NCBI GenBank assembly: GCA_034231615.1
Contig: CM067317.1
Coordinates: forward strand, 16,142,394-16,206,393
DNA from: Meghimatium bilineatum
Lineage: Eukaryota > Mollusca > Gastropoda > Stylommatophora > Philomycidae
DNA: 64,000 bases
Reading direction: 5' to 3'
This document shows positions 1-11,423 of this stretch, one piece after another. The position numbers and the translations under genes were made by a program. Each line of letters opens with the position of its first letter. Position 1 is the stretch's first letter. The notes below the pieces were generated by a model. That model was not told where the DNA came from. It saw only the letters and a program-made list of their open reading frames with translations, and did not search any database.

Positions 1-1550
1 TATTAATTTATTCAAACATTCCTGATAGTAGTTCCAGTTAGGCCTAAGTTGCGACTTCAGAAAAAGCCAAAATGAATACCACTGAAGATTGCAACTATCC
101 TTTCTTAAATTTACATGTGGACGACATAATGAGTATGGCTGTATCACAACTAATGTCAAATTTCAAAACTGAGTATCATAATATGAATCATATTCATATC
201 ATCTGTAGGCTACTCATGTGAATATCTGTCTCTTCTGATTCCTGGAGACAAGATTATCTAGTTATATTTTCTAATGTTGAGATTGGCAAAGAATTATTTT
301 AGAAGCGTTTTCAGAGTCAAACACTTTGATAGTACAATACTAAAATGACTTGAACAAAAGATATAAGCTAGGCCTTATTTTTATTTTTATTGGCACAAAG
401 TGGTAGGCTAAGTGTTAGTGCAGCCTATTTTATTATACCAGATGCAACATCATTGATTTATGCTATCAGTGTTTACTGTTTACAACTGTCATAGTGTATT
501 CTCAATGCGCTACAGCCGAATGTGAAAAAATATGTGCTATGATTCACCGTATGTTGTATTTTCTTGAGCATAGTCATAGTTGGTTGGTGGCTTGCTTAGT
601 CATGACAACAATTAATGGCAGGAATCCCCTTCAGCAGCGAGTCAACAGTTGATTGGAATTTCAGAATTATTTATATAGGCATCTAGAGTACACTCATTAC
701 ACTGCATGATATTCAGTCATTGATTGTGATATAATTAATAATATTATATTTAGGCCTACTGAGGCTATCTACCTAATTCCTATTCATTCAGTTAGTTTTT
801 TATTTTAATTGCCCTGAACAGAGGCCACACAATAATAATCTGTGACTAATATTTGTTGTGATAATTTAATATTAACTAAAACACTAATGGTCAATTTTTT
901 TAATCTGGAATATGTAAATCCTTAAAGAAGGTCGCCCACAATCTCAACGACTAGAAGCACTCTACCGAACTATTTGCCTAGCAATCATTCTATTTGTTGT
1001 TGATTACTTCCATTTTTCTTCTTTCAATGCTGATTTCCGGTGAGGTCTCATTTTGTAATATTTCGTTAGAGACAAATATCGTCATATTACTTTTCAAATC
1101 AGTTAGATTTATAATTCCGTAATTACGGGGTGAGTATTCAGTATTCTTATATAGTGTGTCTCAGGATTTTTTTGTGCTTTAGCAAAATGTATCTCTTATA
1201 GTGAGGTCTGCTTCTTTCACCGTGGACACATAGTCAACAATGGCTATATCAGAGATTTTTTTTACCATAAAAAATAGCGGTGACCGCGGTAATCGAGTTC
1301 TCATTCACATCATTCACGGTTAAATTCTGAAGGCCTCCTATATAGACTGTACTGGATGGGAAGGGAAAGGGTTACATAAAACAGCTGTTTGACTTTATCT
1401 CTTTTCAGTAGTCTACACAATTGTCAGCAGGCAAGAAAAAGCATATACAGTGTGTATGTATGTGTGTGCGTACGTGCATCTATGTATGTAGGTGCACCTA
1501 TGTATAAGAAAGGAGACTGGCAGGGCCGTAAATACATTTATATTAAGAAT
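1..1550. other. No gene seen
   Basis: AT-rich DNA with frequent stops in every frame. I see no conserved motif, splice-bounded exon or RNA gene. Around 1441-1505 there is a short alternating purine/pyrimidine stretch built on GTAT and TGTG. Two copies of the octamer TAGGCCTA lie at 39 and 751. Confidence 0.5.
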
Positions 1551-1554
1551 ATTA

Positions 1555-2320
1555 TGAGATGGAAATAGTGCTTCTTTCAAATGATATAAAGGTATTGGAA
1601 CAACTAATCAAGAACACAAAGAAGTATAGCGAAGCACAAAACTTGTATTTAAACACGTAAAAAACAAAAATCATGTCAACAGATATAACAACACAACAAC
1701 CAAAAATCAGAATAGACAATACCGAGATAGAATGTGTGGATAAATTTGAATACTTAGGAGCAAACATCAACAGTGCAGGAGACTGCATGGCAGAAATAAG
1801 GAAGAGATTGGCAATGGCATATTGCAAAATAACACTGTTGAAAAACATATGGAAAAACAACAAAATAGAAACAAAAGTGCTAATGTTATGAACTTTTATT
1901 TTTCCGGTTGCAACATACGGCTGTGAAACATTGACCCTAAGTAAAACAGCGGCAAAGAAGATCAACGCATTCGAGCTGAAATGCTACAGAAAGATACTTA
2001 GGATATCATGGAAGGAAAAAATCAGAAACTCAGATATTATAAACACATAAAAGATTCCAGAGTATTGGTTACTAAACACAATAACAAAAAGAAAACTACG
2101 CCTGTTTGGTCATATAAAGAGACACAACTGATTAGAAAGACAAATAATGGAGGGAAGAGTCCTGGGGATGAGGAGAAAGGGCAGACCAAGAGGACGATGG
2201 ACTGACGTTAAAGATAACATGAATACATCGCTAGAAAATGCAAGCCACATCGCCCAAGATAGAGAGAGGTTCGGAGAGTTCATTGGGAAGACAACGTTCT
2301 GGAAGGAATACGTCACATGA
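1555..2320 (+). mobile_element. LINE family A fragment: reverse transcriptase C-terminal half (pseudogene)
   Basis: Conceptual translation, with stops near 1660 and 1889 and further breaks, gives the region just after the RT catalytic box (EIVLLSND), then KFEYLGANINS, a degraded YGCETLTL thumb motif, CYRKILRISWKEK and the late LFGHIKRH and RRKGRPRGRW motifs. It ends with EYVT and TGA at 2318-2320. This is the usual order of the 3' half of an endonuclease-RT non-LTR element. Only the 3' part is present, as expected for a 5'-truncated or eroded copy. Related copies lie at 9975, 12975/15570, 18900/34180 and 41866. It is not functional. Confidence 0.85.
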
Positions 2321-2374
2321 CACATGAGAGGGAGGCGGCGGTTAAACATAAAAGGTCAATAGTGCGTTTTAGAT

Positions 2375-3135
2375 TGTCAATACTTCAATCCGTTTTCGTG
2401 TGTCAATACTTCACTCCGTTTTCGTGTGTCAATACTTCAATTCGTTTTTGTGTGTCAATACTTCACTCCGTTTTCGTGTGTCAATACTTCAATTCGGTTT
2501 TGTGTGTTAATACTTCAATTCGTTTTCGTGTGTCAATGCTTCACTCCGTTTTCGTGTGTCAATACTTCACTTTGTTTTCGTGTGTGAATACTTCAATTCG
2601 TTTTCGTGTATCATTACTTCAATCCGTTTTTGTGTGTCAATACTTCAAGTCGTTTTTCCTGTATCATTACTTCAATCCGTTTTTGTGTGTCAGTACTTCA
2701 ATTCGTTTTCGTGTGTCATTACTTCAATTCGTTTAGGTGTGTCAATTCGTTTTCGCGTGTCAATACTTTAATTCGATTTCGTGTGTCAATAATTCAAGTT
2801 ATTTTTGCGTGTCAATACTTCAAATAGTTATAGTATGTGAATAATTCAATTCGTTTTCGTGCGTCAATACTTCAAATCGTTTTCGTATGTCTATATTTCA
2901 ATTAGTTTTACGTGTGTCAATACTTCAAGTCGTTTTTGTATGTCAATACTTCAAGCCGTTATTATGTGTCAATACTTTAATTCGTTTTTGTGTCAATACT
3001 TCAAGTCGTATTTGTGTGTCAATACTTCATTTCGTTTTCTTGTGTCAATACTACAAGTCGTATTTGTGTGTCAATAATTCAAATCGTTTTCGTATGTCAA
3101 TATTTCTATTCGTTTCGTATGTCAACACTTCAATT
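2375..3135 (+). repeat. 26-bp minisatellite
   Basis: About 29 head-to-tail units of roughly 26 bp. Each contains GTGTCAATACTTCAA followed by TTCGTTTT or a close variant. Units diverge gradually towards the 3' side, where some lose or gain a few bases. Because the unit has few stops, several short open frames run through it; these are products of the repeat, not genes. Confidence 0.93.
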
Positions 3136-4350
3136 CAATAAAATATTGGATGACTGTGTGGTAAATCGCAAAGTTGGTAAGGGATGGGGGTTGACTTTAG
3201 GCCTACCCTCTGGATACGTCATTAGGTTTTTTTGCACTAATTGCATGCTGTGATTTGCTGGTAGAGTGCATTTGAAACACCTCCCTAATCTACGGCCATA
3301 GGGTAAATTAAGGCTTAAGATGGTGAGACTGTCATGGCAAGGTTGAATATGATTTGAAAAAGTAAGAACAGTATTACAGTAAAGATCAATATATTTCAGA
3401 TAACTAGTGCTAAGTATACTTTTATACTGATATGAAATCTAGACACTCAATGCAGATACGGAAATAAGGATTCAGGCTTTGTAATACAAATACTACAGAC
3501 GTTTGTTAAGAATTAGTGATATAGAACCAGTGATATTTTTCTGGGGATACGCACTTTTTTTTCCCTCAGGAATATTCTTTTATTTTTATTTCAGTTCTGC
3601 CCAACATTGTGTAAGTAGACACAAAAATAAACCCGACAAAGGCTCCTTTTTCGTGGAAAAACAATAACCAACACACGAGTGATAACGTGAAAGATACAAT
3701 AGTAAATGTGTTGGGTTCTATTTTCAACCAGTTTTGTGTATAATTTTCAACTAACAATGTCAATAAGACACCGCACCAGTATAGTAATCAGCGGTAATGA
3801 TCAAAGTTATCGATGCCCATAATAGTTACAAATAAAAGATAGGCCTAATTGTCAATTTCTAAAGAACACCGGGTATTCGCCGTAGATGCGACCGGTTGCG
3901 AGAAGTCCTTTCTCGGTGTAATCTTTTAGCTCTGATTCGAACGTCATTTATCCTGGATGGTGCAATTTTATTTTGACTTTGATTGGTTGGCATATCAAGT
4001 ATACGCAAAGTGGCGAAGGATCAAAGGCATCAGCCAAGTAAGTGACGCTGTGTGGATCGGCTCAAAGGATTAATTTGGAGATAGACTTGCCTTCAACAGC
4101 GCAGGTATGTATTGTGGACTTTCGTGAATGCTAAAGTAGAAAGTATTTCAAGTAGCAAGTATTATGCCAAGTTGTGATGAAGCTGGATTAAATCGTATTT
4201 AGAGTGTAAATTCCAGATAATACAATGTAAAACTTTATGACCACACAGACAAAGCTAAGAAAAAACTGACAAACAATGCTTTGTAGCCAATTTTTTTTTA
4301 AAGGTATGTTTCATATATTAACATTTTAATAAATATTCTCGAAGCAATGA
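3136..4350. other. No gene seen
   Basis: Unique-looking AT-rich sequence. Translation shows no recognisable domain. Two TAGGCCTA octamers (3198, 3840) are the only recurrent motif noticed. Confidence 0.45.
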
Positions 4351-4357
4351 ATTGTCA

Positions 4358-4580
4358 CGTTTTCAAGGACATGTGCTGAGAAGAACACAGCTTGAACCCT
4401 TAACAACCACTGGAAATATCAAAGGAAGACAGGACACGACAAAGAGAAGTTGCTATAAATGGACTAGTATTATGGTACGGGAGACGTTCACCAACCAAGC
4501 TTATTGACAACACAAGAGACAGAGAGTCGTGACGAAACACGATCGCCTACGCCATTCGACATGACGATTGATTGATAATG
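4358..4580 (+). mobile_element. LINE 3' end fragment with (GATT)n tail
   Basis: Translation with a few breaks gives a GHVLRR-like start, LEPLTTTGNIKG, a repeated-lysine/arginine stretch and TRDRES, then HDD and stop. This is the conserved 'GHVLRR..LE.LVTTGKI.GKR' C-terminal segment of many EN-RT LINEs, known to me from the family. A GATTGATTGATAATGA stretch follows, a typical simple-repeat 3' tail. Only the last roughly 70 residues remain. Confidence 0.72.
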
Positions 4581-4660
4581 AGTTGTGTTTGCGCGTGTAA
4601 ATATTGGGGTGGGGGTGTTACCACTAAATGTCTAGGCGATTTTTTTCGCTAACTAAACGT

Positions 4661-4673
4661 ATACCCACTTGTT
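4661..4673. repeat. Target site duplication (left copy) of RNase H LINE
   Basis: ATACCCACTTGTT here is repeated exactly at 5562-5574, bracketing the antisense LINE copy with its simple-repeat tail next to this copy. Confidence 0.85.
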
Positions 4674-5561
4674 AGTTAGTTAGTTAGTTAGTCGTTGAAT
4701 CATCGTCAATGCACTCCGGACAAGTCCATAGGTGCTCAGATCTTTCCTTGAGTGTTTCCGCCATTACACGTTGACTGACAGTCCCAGTACGTTGTTGATT
4801 GACCATCATTCTTTTTCGCCCACGAAAACTCTCCTTTCTAGCGACACCACATTTAAAACCAAGTTCCTTTATTCTAATCATGGAACAAGAGTCATCGTCA
4901 CTTGTACAGTCATTTGTTCGTGCGTTTTCACGTAGGGCATTCAAAATGTCTGCCCGATCCATTGCTCCATCAACAGCCGTAGTAGATAGCAGCGTGGGCG
5001 GCCAACCTATCTGCTCTTTTATTACCCCGGACTCCCGCGTGTCCCGGCACAAAAATAAAAGTCACTGTACGCACACATGAATTATTCACTGCATCCAGCC
5101 ACTGTTCTCGAACGTACCCCGTTTGAACTTTCACAATTATGTTCATGGAGTCACTGAGGATACAGGCATGCTCGCAGACAGTCTGTGAGCAGACCCATTG
5201 CAAAGCTTTGGTCACCGCCAGAATCTCCATTGTCAAGCTGCTTGTCGTCTGAACGAATGCACCACTTTCTTCTCTGATAGTCTCCCCCCGCCTTTGAGCA
5301 GTGAAAGCCCAGGAACTCCTGATGTGTCTCTCAACCGACCCATCTGTATATATAACTATATCACCTTCCCTGGAATTCTCACTGATCAGAGCGAGCACCT
5401 CCGACTCGACCACTGTCGGACACCATTCCCTGCACTCTCTATTGAGTGTTATTACTCCTTCGAAGGCTGTTGGATAATCCGAGGGTGCCAGACTCCATTC
5501 GGCACCAGGTAGTACATCCTCCAATCTGCAGACACTCTGTATAACGTCCTCTGCGCGCCCC
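4674..5561 (-). mobile_element. 5'-truncated LINE with RNase H domain
   Basis: Read on the minus strand, this encodes a ribonuclease H domain with all four acidic positions visible: YTDGS (first Asp), MEILAV (Glu), LSDS (Asp) and GHAGVRGNKRAD (His and last Asp). A C-terminal region with a WTCPEC cysteine pair follows. The reading frame shifts once near 5000. The copy ends at a (CTAA)n tail (4674-4693 on plus) and is bounded by a perfect 13-bp target site duplication, so its 888 bp are the complete inserted piece: a 5'-truncated retrotransposition. RNase H would remove the RNA strand during replication in an intact element; RT and endonuclease are missing here. The open frame continues past 5562 into flanking DNA, but that extension is not part of the element. 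Confidence 0.9.
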
Positions 5562-5574
5562 ATACCCACTTGTT
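5562..5574. repeat. Target site duplication (right copy) of RNase H LINE
   Basis: ATACCCACTTGTT, identical to 4661-4673. It marks the 5' truncation point of the antisense LINE. Confidence 0.85.
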
Positions 5575-5965
5575 TTTCCCCTAACAAAAACAATGTATAA
5601 AACACAAGATAAACATATTCATCCGGCAGTAAATATACAAACTTGCCTTTTATCAAGAATTACGATTGGCAGTGGCGTAAACGTAGGCCTATATGTGGTG
5701 TCTGTGGACATGTAACGAGACGCGATTCTCTTTTATACAATTATTTTGCAAAGAGCAGTTGTGGATGGAAGGAGAAGAGGCAGAGAACAAATACTGAATT
5801 GACAACACTAAGGAATGGTCTATGCATGCTTTTTATACTCTTCCAAACGGATGAGGGTAAAGGTGTATGGAGGGCTTTTTGTGCGGATGTCTCCAGTGTG
5901 CCTCACCCCCACTACCCTGACGGGTTATGTGTTTTATTATTATATGTAGGCATATGTATCTCTGT
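5575..5965. other. No gene seen
   Basis: A spacer between the RNase H LINE and the Tigger-like transposase. A short open frame exists but has no recognisable motif until the transposase homology begins near 5970. It may be the eroded 5' part of the transposase gene. Confidence 0.4.
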
Positions 5966-6706
5966 GTTTGTGCGTGTCCCGAGAATAATAAGACAGCCTG
6001 AAGCAACATTATTAGCACAAGCAACTGCAGTTAACAGACACAATGATTTAACAATTTCAAAATTTACTGTAAGTTTCTTATACAATACTGAATGTGTAAG
6101 TGGGGGCTGAGATTTATTATCTCGATGAAACTATTGTGAGAACAGTACAAAATGTTCCCAGTCATTGCACCACGTGGTACCAAACAGGTTGGGAAAATCA
6201 CACCAAGAGAGCGAGGTGAACTTGTCATAATACGCTGCATTGTTTCTGCTTCTGGAGACAGCTTGACACCAGGGTTTGTGTTTCCAAAAAAATGTTTTAA
6301 ACACTTTATGTTAAATGTAGCGCCCGAAGGCTCTTTAGGACTTACCCGCAATTGAAACTGGATGACAAGTGAACATTTTGTGAAAGTGGTTGAGCACATT
6401 ATAAAATGTGTTAGACCTTCAAATGTACTAAACTGTCCCTCCAACATCAATGATAAATCGACTGCAAGCATCACGTAAATACCAACCATTTATTATCGGA
6501 GCCCACTTGCCATCATTGCAATTATCGATAATCACGAAAGTCACATTTCATTTATCGCTCTGGAGTCATTGGATCTGACTGCCTTTGGTTCCATGAAAGC
6601 AGCATGTAGCCATTTAGCAGATTCATGGATGATAAAGAATGTTGGAAAAACCCTCTCCATCTATCAACCTGTAGAGCTTGGAGGTACTGCTTTTATTACG
6701 GCAAAC

Positions 6707-6716
6707 CCAGCATAAT
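6707..6716. repeat. Target site duplication (left) of LINE in Tigger pseudogene
   Basis: CCAGCATAAT, repeated exactly at 7160-7169. The LINE's simple-repeat tail abuts this copy. Confidence 0.8.
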
Positions 6717-7159
6717 CAATCAATAAACCCCATAACCCTTCAGGGTCGTAGGGGTACCACATTGGATGCTTCAGCATACAGAGTCCTCCAGCGAATTCTA
6801 TCCTCAGCGATGCGGATGAGTGTGGAAATATCTAGCCCTGTCCATGCCTTGATGTTGTCTGTCCATGTCTTTATTTGTCCTCCTCTGCTTCTTCCACCCT
6901 CGACAGTTCCCTGCAGTATTGTTTTTGACACGGAATCGTGCCTGCATACATGTCCGAACCATGCTAGTTTTCGTCGTTTCACTATTGAAAGCAATGACTC
7001 CTGGACACCTGCACACATCTCTACTTTATTTCTTACGTACACATTAGTCTTATGTTCCCTATAGGAAATTCGTAGAATTCTTCTGTAGCATTTATACTCG
7101 AAAGCCTGTAATCTTCTCTCCATGTCCGCAGTGAGTGTCCAACTCTCACAACATAATAT
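6717..7159 (-). mobile_element. 5'-truncated LINE inserted in the Tigger pseudogene
   Basis: On the minus strand an almost unbroken frame gives CESWTLTADMERRLQAFEYK, CYRRILRISY, KLAWFGHVCRHDS, GRSRGGQ and WRTLYAEAS, the standard C-terminal succession of EN-RT LINEs. A (GATT)n tail lies at 6717-6726 (ATCAATCAAT on plus). A 10-bp duplication, CCAGCATAAT, flanks it. The frame has few breaks, so the insertion is younger than the transposase relic it splits. Confidence 0.87.
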
Positions 7160-7169
7160 CCAGCATAAT
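7160..7169. repeat. Target site duplication (right) of LINE in Tigger pseudogene
   Basis: CCAGCATAAT, identical to 6707-6716. Transposase homology resumes immediately after it. Confidence 0.8.
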
Positions 7170-8035
7170 ATCTGCATTCAAAGATACTGACATTTGGCCA
7201 CTGGATCAAGATATTTTCAATGTTGAAGATTTTCTACCTTCTGACAGCACAGACAGGCCTCAGGTTACAGACGCACCAGTCACTATTTCAATTGAGTCTA
7301 ATTTAGGCATGGCTGATAAAAGGGCCTCAATCAGTGGTACTTCAAACTTCCTGGCATCATCGACAACAACATATACAGTGTCTCCAAATGATGATGCACT
7401 AGCAGAAGCTTTAATAGCGTTTTCTCCTGAATTATTTAAAGGATATCCTAAAGCCGTCTTTCGTAAGGAAAGCAATCGAGAAAGAAAATATGGGAAAGCA
7501 ATGCTGGCAACATCGCCTCCATCAATGATGGAAATGATAATGAAATTGAAATGTTGATCAGAAAACATAAAGAATGTTACCATAGCAAAAGCCACGAACT
7601 TACTTTTTATGTTTGAAGAAAATGTCAGTAATTCTGATAATGATACTGAGAATATATCATATGAAGATGGCACAGACTCTGACGTGTCTGAACTAGACGT
7701 GATAGTGATGATGAAAACAACAATATCAGAATGGATGGTGTAGAAAGTACAGACATAAATCTTGGTCTACATGTTGTGTGTGAGTTTGAGACAGTATAAG
7801 ATAACAAAATATTGAATTGGGAAAGTCATGGCGCATGAAGATGGTGATGTGGAAATTAGCTTTTTAAGAAAAAATGGAATATGTTTGAAGTTTTTTTCCC
7901 TACTGTAGAAGATATAGGGACTGTTAAAATGAGTCAAATTAAGGCAATTTTACCACATCCTATTTTCTGCAAATGTACAAAAATAATAGAAAACTGTCTA
8001 CGTTTCAAGATATCCTTTGATAATATACAATTGTA

Positions 8036-8780
8036 TTCATTGATTTTCATGGACTATTTCTTCTAACTATCTAACCGCGACATCCATTATTTTTTTAATC
8101 ATCATAGACCTACTCTCTGATTGGAATCCCATTAATGGTTAAAGATAAGGTTTCACATCACAAGTTGTAGGCCTATACTTTTTATTTACAAAAAGAAACA
8201 GCTTAAAGATAACAACACCGAACAGACCTGTCGATGAATGTCATAGTAATGATGTTAACACTATATTTAGTTAAAGGCTGTGTGCCAGGTCCGTAGATGT
8301 GAGTACATTAAGGAGGGGTTTTACCTAAACTATTTTGTTTAAAAAAAGTCACTCGTGCGTTTTCGTGTGTAAATTTCATTGTTTGACGAGATATTTGAAG
8401 ACCTATTTTTGCGAAAAATGACTACGGGTGGGATTTTTATCGATATTTTGGCTAAGTTCCTAATGCTAACGGCCATGTTAGATTCATTGGGGGGGGGGGG
8501 GGTTGAACAGTCCAAATCACCGCTTGTCTTCGGCCTGCTGTGTGTTCTGAAATGAGTCCCTCATTTGTTACACACATACATAAATATGTCACGTGACGTT
8601 TTCTTTCCAGGACGTTATTTTCATCATGGACATTCAGAACGCTTTTTTTGTATTGGGCTAGCAGGCTTGCGTTGACAAGGGACGTGTTCATACTCTTTAA
8701 TATTGCTAGTCCATCGTCTTCTTAGTCTTCCTCTTTTTCCCATCTTGGAGATTTGCATGCAAAAATCAGTCTTTCCATGC
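8036..8780. other. No gene seen; contains a 14-G homopolymer
   Basis: No coding signal. A run of 14 G occupies 8489-8502. A TAGGCCTA octamer is at 8168. Confidence 0.5.
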
Positions 8781-8784
8781 CATT

Positions 8785-9707
8785 ATGTCACATAGAAATA
8801 AGAAGAGTGGTAAGACAATGATACATTTTATCACCAAGCCTATTTAATATCTATACAGAGAATATCTTTAAAAATATAGAAGAAATGCCAGGACTCACGA
8901 TCAATGGGAAAATAATAAACAACCTTAGATATGCAGATGACACTGTTCATTTAGCAGAAAGTGAACATGAATTACAAAGACTAATAGATCAAGTAAATAC
9001 ATCAAGTAATGATTTTGGGCTGGATATAAATATAAAAAATAAAAACTATGATAACAGCAAAGATACAGAAGAACAAGAGCTAAACATAAGCATGCATGGA
9101 GAGAAACTACAGCAAGTAAAACAGTATCAATATCTTGGACACATAGTCACAAATGACGACAGATGTGAAACAGAAGTTAAAAAGGAAAATAGGAATGGCT
9201 AAATGTACCTTCAATGACATGAGGAAAATAGTTACATCTAAACAAATCACAAACACGTTAAAAGTGAGAATGATAAAATGCTACATCTATTCTATATTAA
9301 TGTATGGCTCAGAAACATGGACACTAATTAAACAATTAGAAGACAGAATGGATGCCTTTGAGATGTGGGTATATAGAAGAATAGAAAACAATTCATGGAA
9401 GGAGAAGAAAAGAAACAAAGAGGTTCTAAAACACTTAATATGAAGAATAACTAAGAGAAATAAAGATCAGGCAAATAAAATATTTTGGACACATTAAAAG
9501 ACATGACACCTTATTGAAGACCTTACTTGAAGGTAAAGTCAAAGGGAAGCGGGCAAGAGGTAGGTAGAGATACAAGTGGGAGAGTACCATCACAACATGG
9601 ACAGGTTAAGGTCTAGAAGAGTGGTTCACCAAGACAAGAGGCAAGGGATGTTGGAGGTTTATTGCAGCCAACCTTTGTTGCGGAGACGGTACTGGATGAT
9701 GATGATG
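8785..9707 (+). mobile_element. LINE family B copy (RT domain to 3' tail), frameshifted
   Basis: Translation gives a degraded 'QGCxLSPxLFN' motif (YILSPSLFN near 8820), then the RT catalytic box RYADDTVHLAES (near 8930), QVKQYQYLGHIVTND, a frameshift near 9170-9190, then YGSETWTL, FEMWVYRRI, SWKEKK and a broken GHIKRHD/KGKRARG tail. It ends in GATGATGATGAT (about 9694-9707). Family B copies at 40955, 53145 and 56205 share the same sequence and tail. Only the second half of the ORF is present. The two catalytic aspartates survive but frameshifts make it inactive. Confidence 0.85.
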
Positions 9708-9734
9708 TCACTTTACATGTTAAAAATACCTGCA

Positions 9735-9965
9735 ACGTTCTTCTTATGACTGTATTTAGAAGCCGCCCTTCATTTAATTTCAGCATTTACACAACTTCAA
9801 TGTTATTCTTTTTCTCCGTCCATGGTATTTGTAGAATCATTCTATAGTACTTCATTTTAAATGAAATTATCCATTTGATATTGTCTTGTTTAAAGTCCAG
9901 GTCTCTAGTCGTATGTTGCATGCTTGGAAACACACGGTCTTAAAAGATTATTTCAGTAATTTTAT
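9735..9965 (-). mobile_element. LINE RT C-terminal fragment (antisense)
   Basis: Minus-strand translation gives a degraded thumb segment followed by ISFKMKYYRMILQIPWTEKK, equivalent to the 'FEMKCYRRILRIPWTEKK' segment of EN-RT LINEs. Nothing else of the element can be recognised. Confidence 0.6.
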
Positions 9966-9974
9966 ATATATATA

Positions 9975-10100
9975 TTGGATACAGAAATCGAAGACATTCT
10001 GAACATGACATTGGGAGAGGCTGGGCATCTTTCACAGAACTGAGAGGCTTACAAAGTGATAGTGAGGAAAACGTTCTGTAAAAGACACGTCACATCCTTA
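9975..10100 (+). mobile_element. LINE family A 3' end fragment
   Basis: About 120 bp closely matching 43013-43135, the end of the family A copy there: the shared words GACATCGAAGACATTCTGAACATGAC (with variants) and GAGGCTTACAAA are visible. Stops interrupt it. Only the extreme C-terminal coding end remains. Confidence 0.7.
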
Positions 10101-10254
10101 TACAGATCTGTGGACTCACCAAGAATCATCCTTCATAAGTGACTCTAGTTGCCTTTTCCCGTGAATTTAATTGGCTACTGTGCATACTTTGTGTCCGCAG
10201 CCAATGAAAATCTTGGTGAAAAAAGAGACTTGTTTGCTTGTCTCTTAATGTAGA

Positions 10255-10602
10255 AGGTGCACGAAGAAAAGAAAAAGTAGAGAAAGGAAGGAAATAGATC
10301 AATGATGTAGATGAAAGAGATAACTAAAGGAGAAAACCGTGCAAATCATAGATGAAACACATGATTGAGGGAGGAACGATGAGGGTTGAGATGGTCAGGC
10401 CTACCCATAGGTAAATGCACCATAATAATTAACACTACGAGAACTAAAATAAGGGCAACACTCTCTACGAAATAAAATAGATAGGCGAAGAAGACAAATA
10501 CGGAAGACACATGAGATGACTGAAGGAGATAACGTAGACTGAATGAGACACATACGGAAGATAACTGAATGAGACACATAAAGGAGATAAAGGGGATAAC
10601 TA
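10255..10602 (+). repeat. Degenerate purine-rich tandem repeat, first half
   Basis: Repeats built on GGAGATAA, GAATGAGACACAT and AAGGAGA with irregular spacing. The array resumes at 11424 after an inserted LINE. No gene. Confidence 0.65.
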
Positions 10603-10614
10603 AAGGAGACATAT
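10603..10614. repeat. Target site duplication (left) of LINE C copy
   Basis: AAGGAGACATAT, repeated at 11412-11423. Confidence 0.82.
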
Positions 10615-11232
10615 CTATCTATCTATCTATTCGCCGAGACCCTTTTTTGCCTTTCGACGTCAGGGGTAGAAGAGTTCTATGAAGACGGCCCTCTTGTGTG
10701 CTGAGTATATTGTGGAGTTTGTCGCTTCTTTTATTTCGGTGGTCCATCGTTTTGGTGGTTGGCCTCTAGGTCTGCCTTAGCTGTAGCTGTGTAGCATAGC
10801 TTGTTGTGGTATGCTGTCTAATGGTAGTCTGCTGATGTGTAAAAAATAATTTGATCTGTTGTCTCTTGATGTATTCTAAGGTTGGGGTGGTGTCGGTATT
10901 TTGTCAGTTGTCCTCATTACTCACCCTGTCTCTTAGCGATATTCCTAGGAATCTGCATAAGCATGTCATTTCAGCTGTCACCAGTTTACGTTTGTCTTGC
11001 GCTGTCGTTGTTCATATCTAGCATTGGTAGCACAGTGTTGGCATAATACTCGTTTTGAATAGTGTTATTTTGGTGTTTAAATCTACGTAATTGTTTCTGA
11101 AGATTGGTGTCATTTGCCCTAGGCCTTGGTATGCTTCACTACATCTATTGTGTATTTCTTTGCTGCTCTTGCCGTCTGTTATATTACTTCCTAAGTATGT
11201 GAATTATGTTACTTCGTTAAGTCTATTGTTTT

Positions 11233-11297
<65 letters not shown>

Positions 11298-11411
11298 TGT
11301 TTCTTTCTTTTCTTCCTATCTTCATTACTTCGGTCTTTTCTATATTTATCTCCATGTTAAAGGTATGACATGTTTGATGTAATCTATCTATTTGTCTTTG
11401 TAGTTATATAC
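10615..11411 (-). mobile_element. 5'-truncated LINE family C copy with (TAGA)n tail
   Basis: The plus strand begins with (CTAT)n, the complement of a (TAGA/GATA)n 3' tail. Homology to 54602-54870 and 52215-52450 follows: the shared words GACGTCAGGGGTAGAAGAG and CTTTTATTTCGGTGG are visible. On the minus strand it is the degraded C-terminal part of an RT ORF. A 12-bp target site duplication, AAGGAGACATAT, bounds it exactly. A (TA)n tract lies inside it at about 11237-11294. The target was the purine-rich tandem array. Confidence 0.85.
11237..11294. repeat. (TA)n microsatellite
   Basis: About 29 TA dinucleotides. A shorter (TA)n sits at the same place in the related LINE fragments inside the palindrome (21223, 32075), so the tract belongs to the LINE C family and has expanded here. 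Confidence 0.95.
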
Positions 11412-11423
11412 AAGGAGACATAT
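11412..11423. repeat. Target site duplication (right) of LINE C copy
   Basis: AAGGAGACATAT, identical to 10603-10614. Confidence 0.82.

Larger units (their letters stand above)
5970..8035 (+). pseudogene. Tigger/pogo-like DDE transposase pseudogene, split by a LINE
   Basis: Frame-shifted fragments in order match Tigger/pogo (DDE_1) transposase: RQPEATLLAQATAVN (about 5990-6035); YLDET with the first catalytic Asp near 6124; KQVGKITPRERGEL (about 6185); ASGDSLTPGFVFPKK; IIDNHESHIS with the second Asp (6524-6550); a shortened LDLTAFGSMKAA segment; then, after the inserted LINE, AFKDTDIWPLDQDIF and DSTDRP (about 7170-7260). A C-terminal GDVEISFLRK segment lies near 7840. About 25-30 residues normally found between the second Asp and the LDV/LDL segment are missing. 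An intact family member cuts and pastes its own DNA. This copy has several frameshifts and stops and cannot be active. Confidence 0.85.

Noticed and set aside
2317..2736. 139-codon plus-strand frame
   Set aside because: A run through the 26-bp minisatellite.
5562..5656. N-terminal 31 residues of the RNase H frame
   Set aside because: They lie outside the target site duplication, so they are flanking DNA read in frame by chance.
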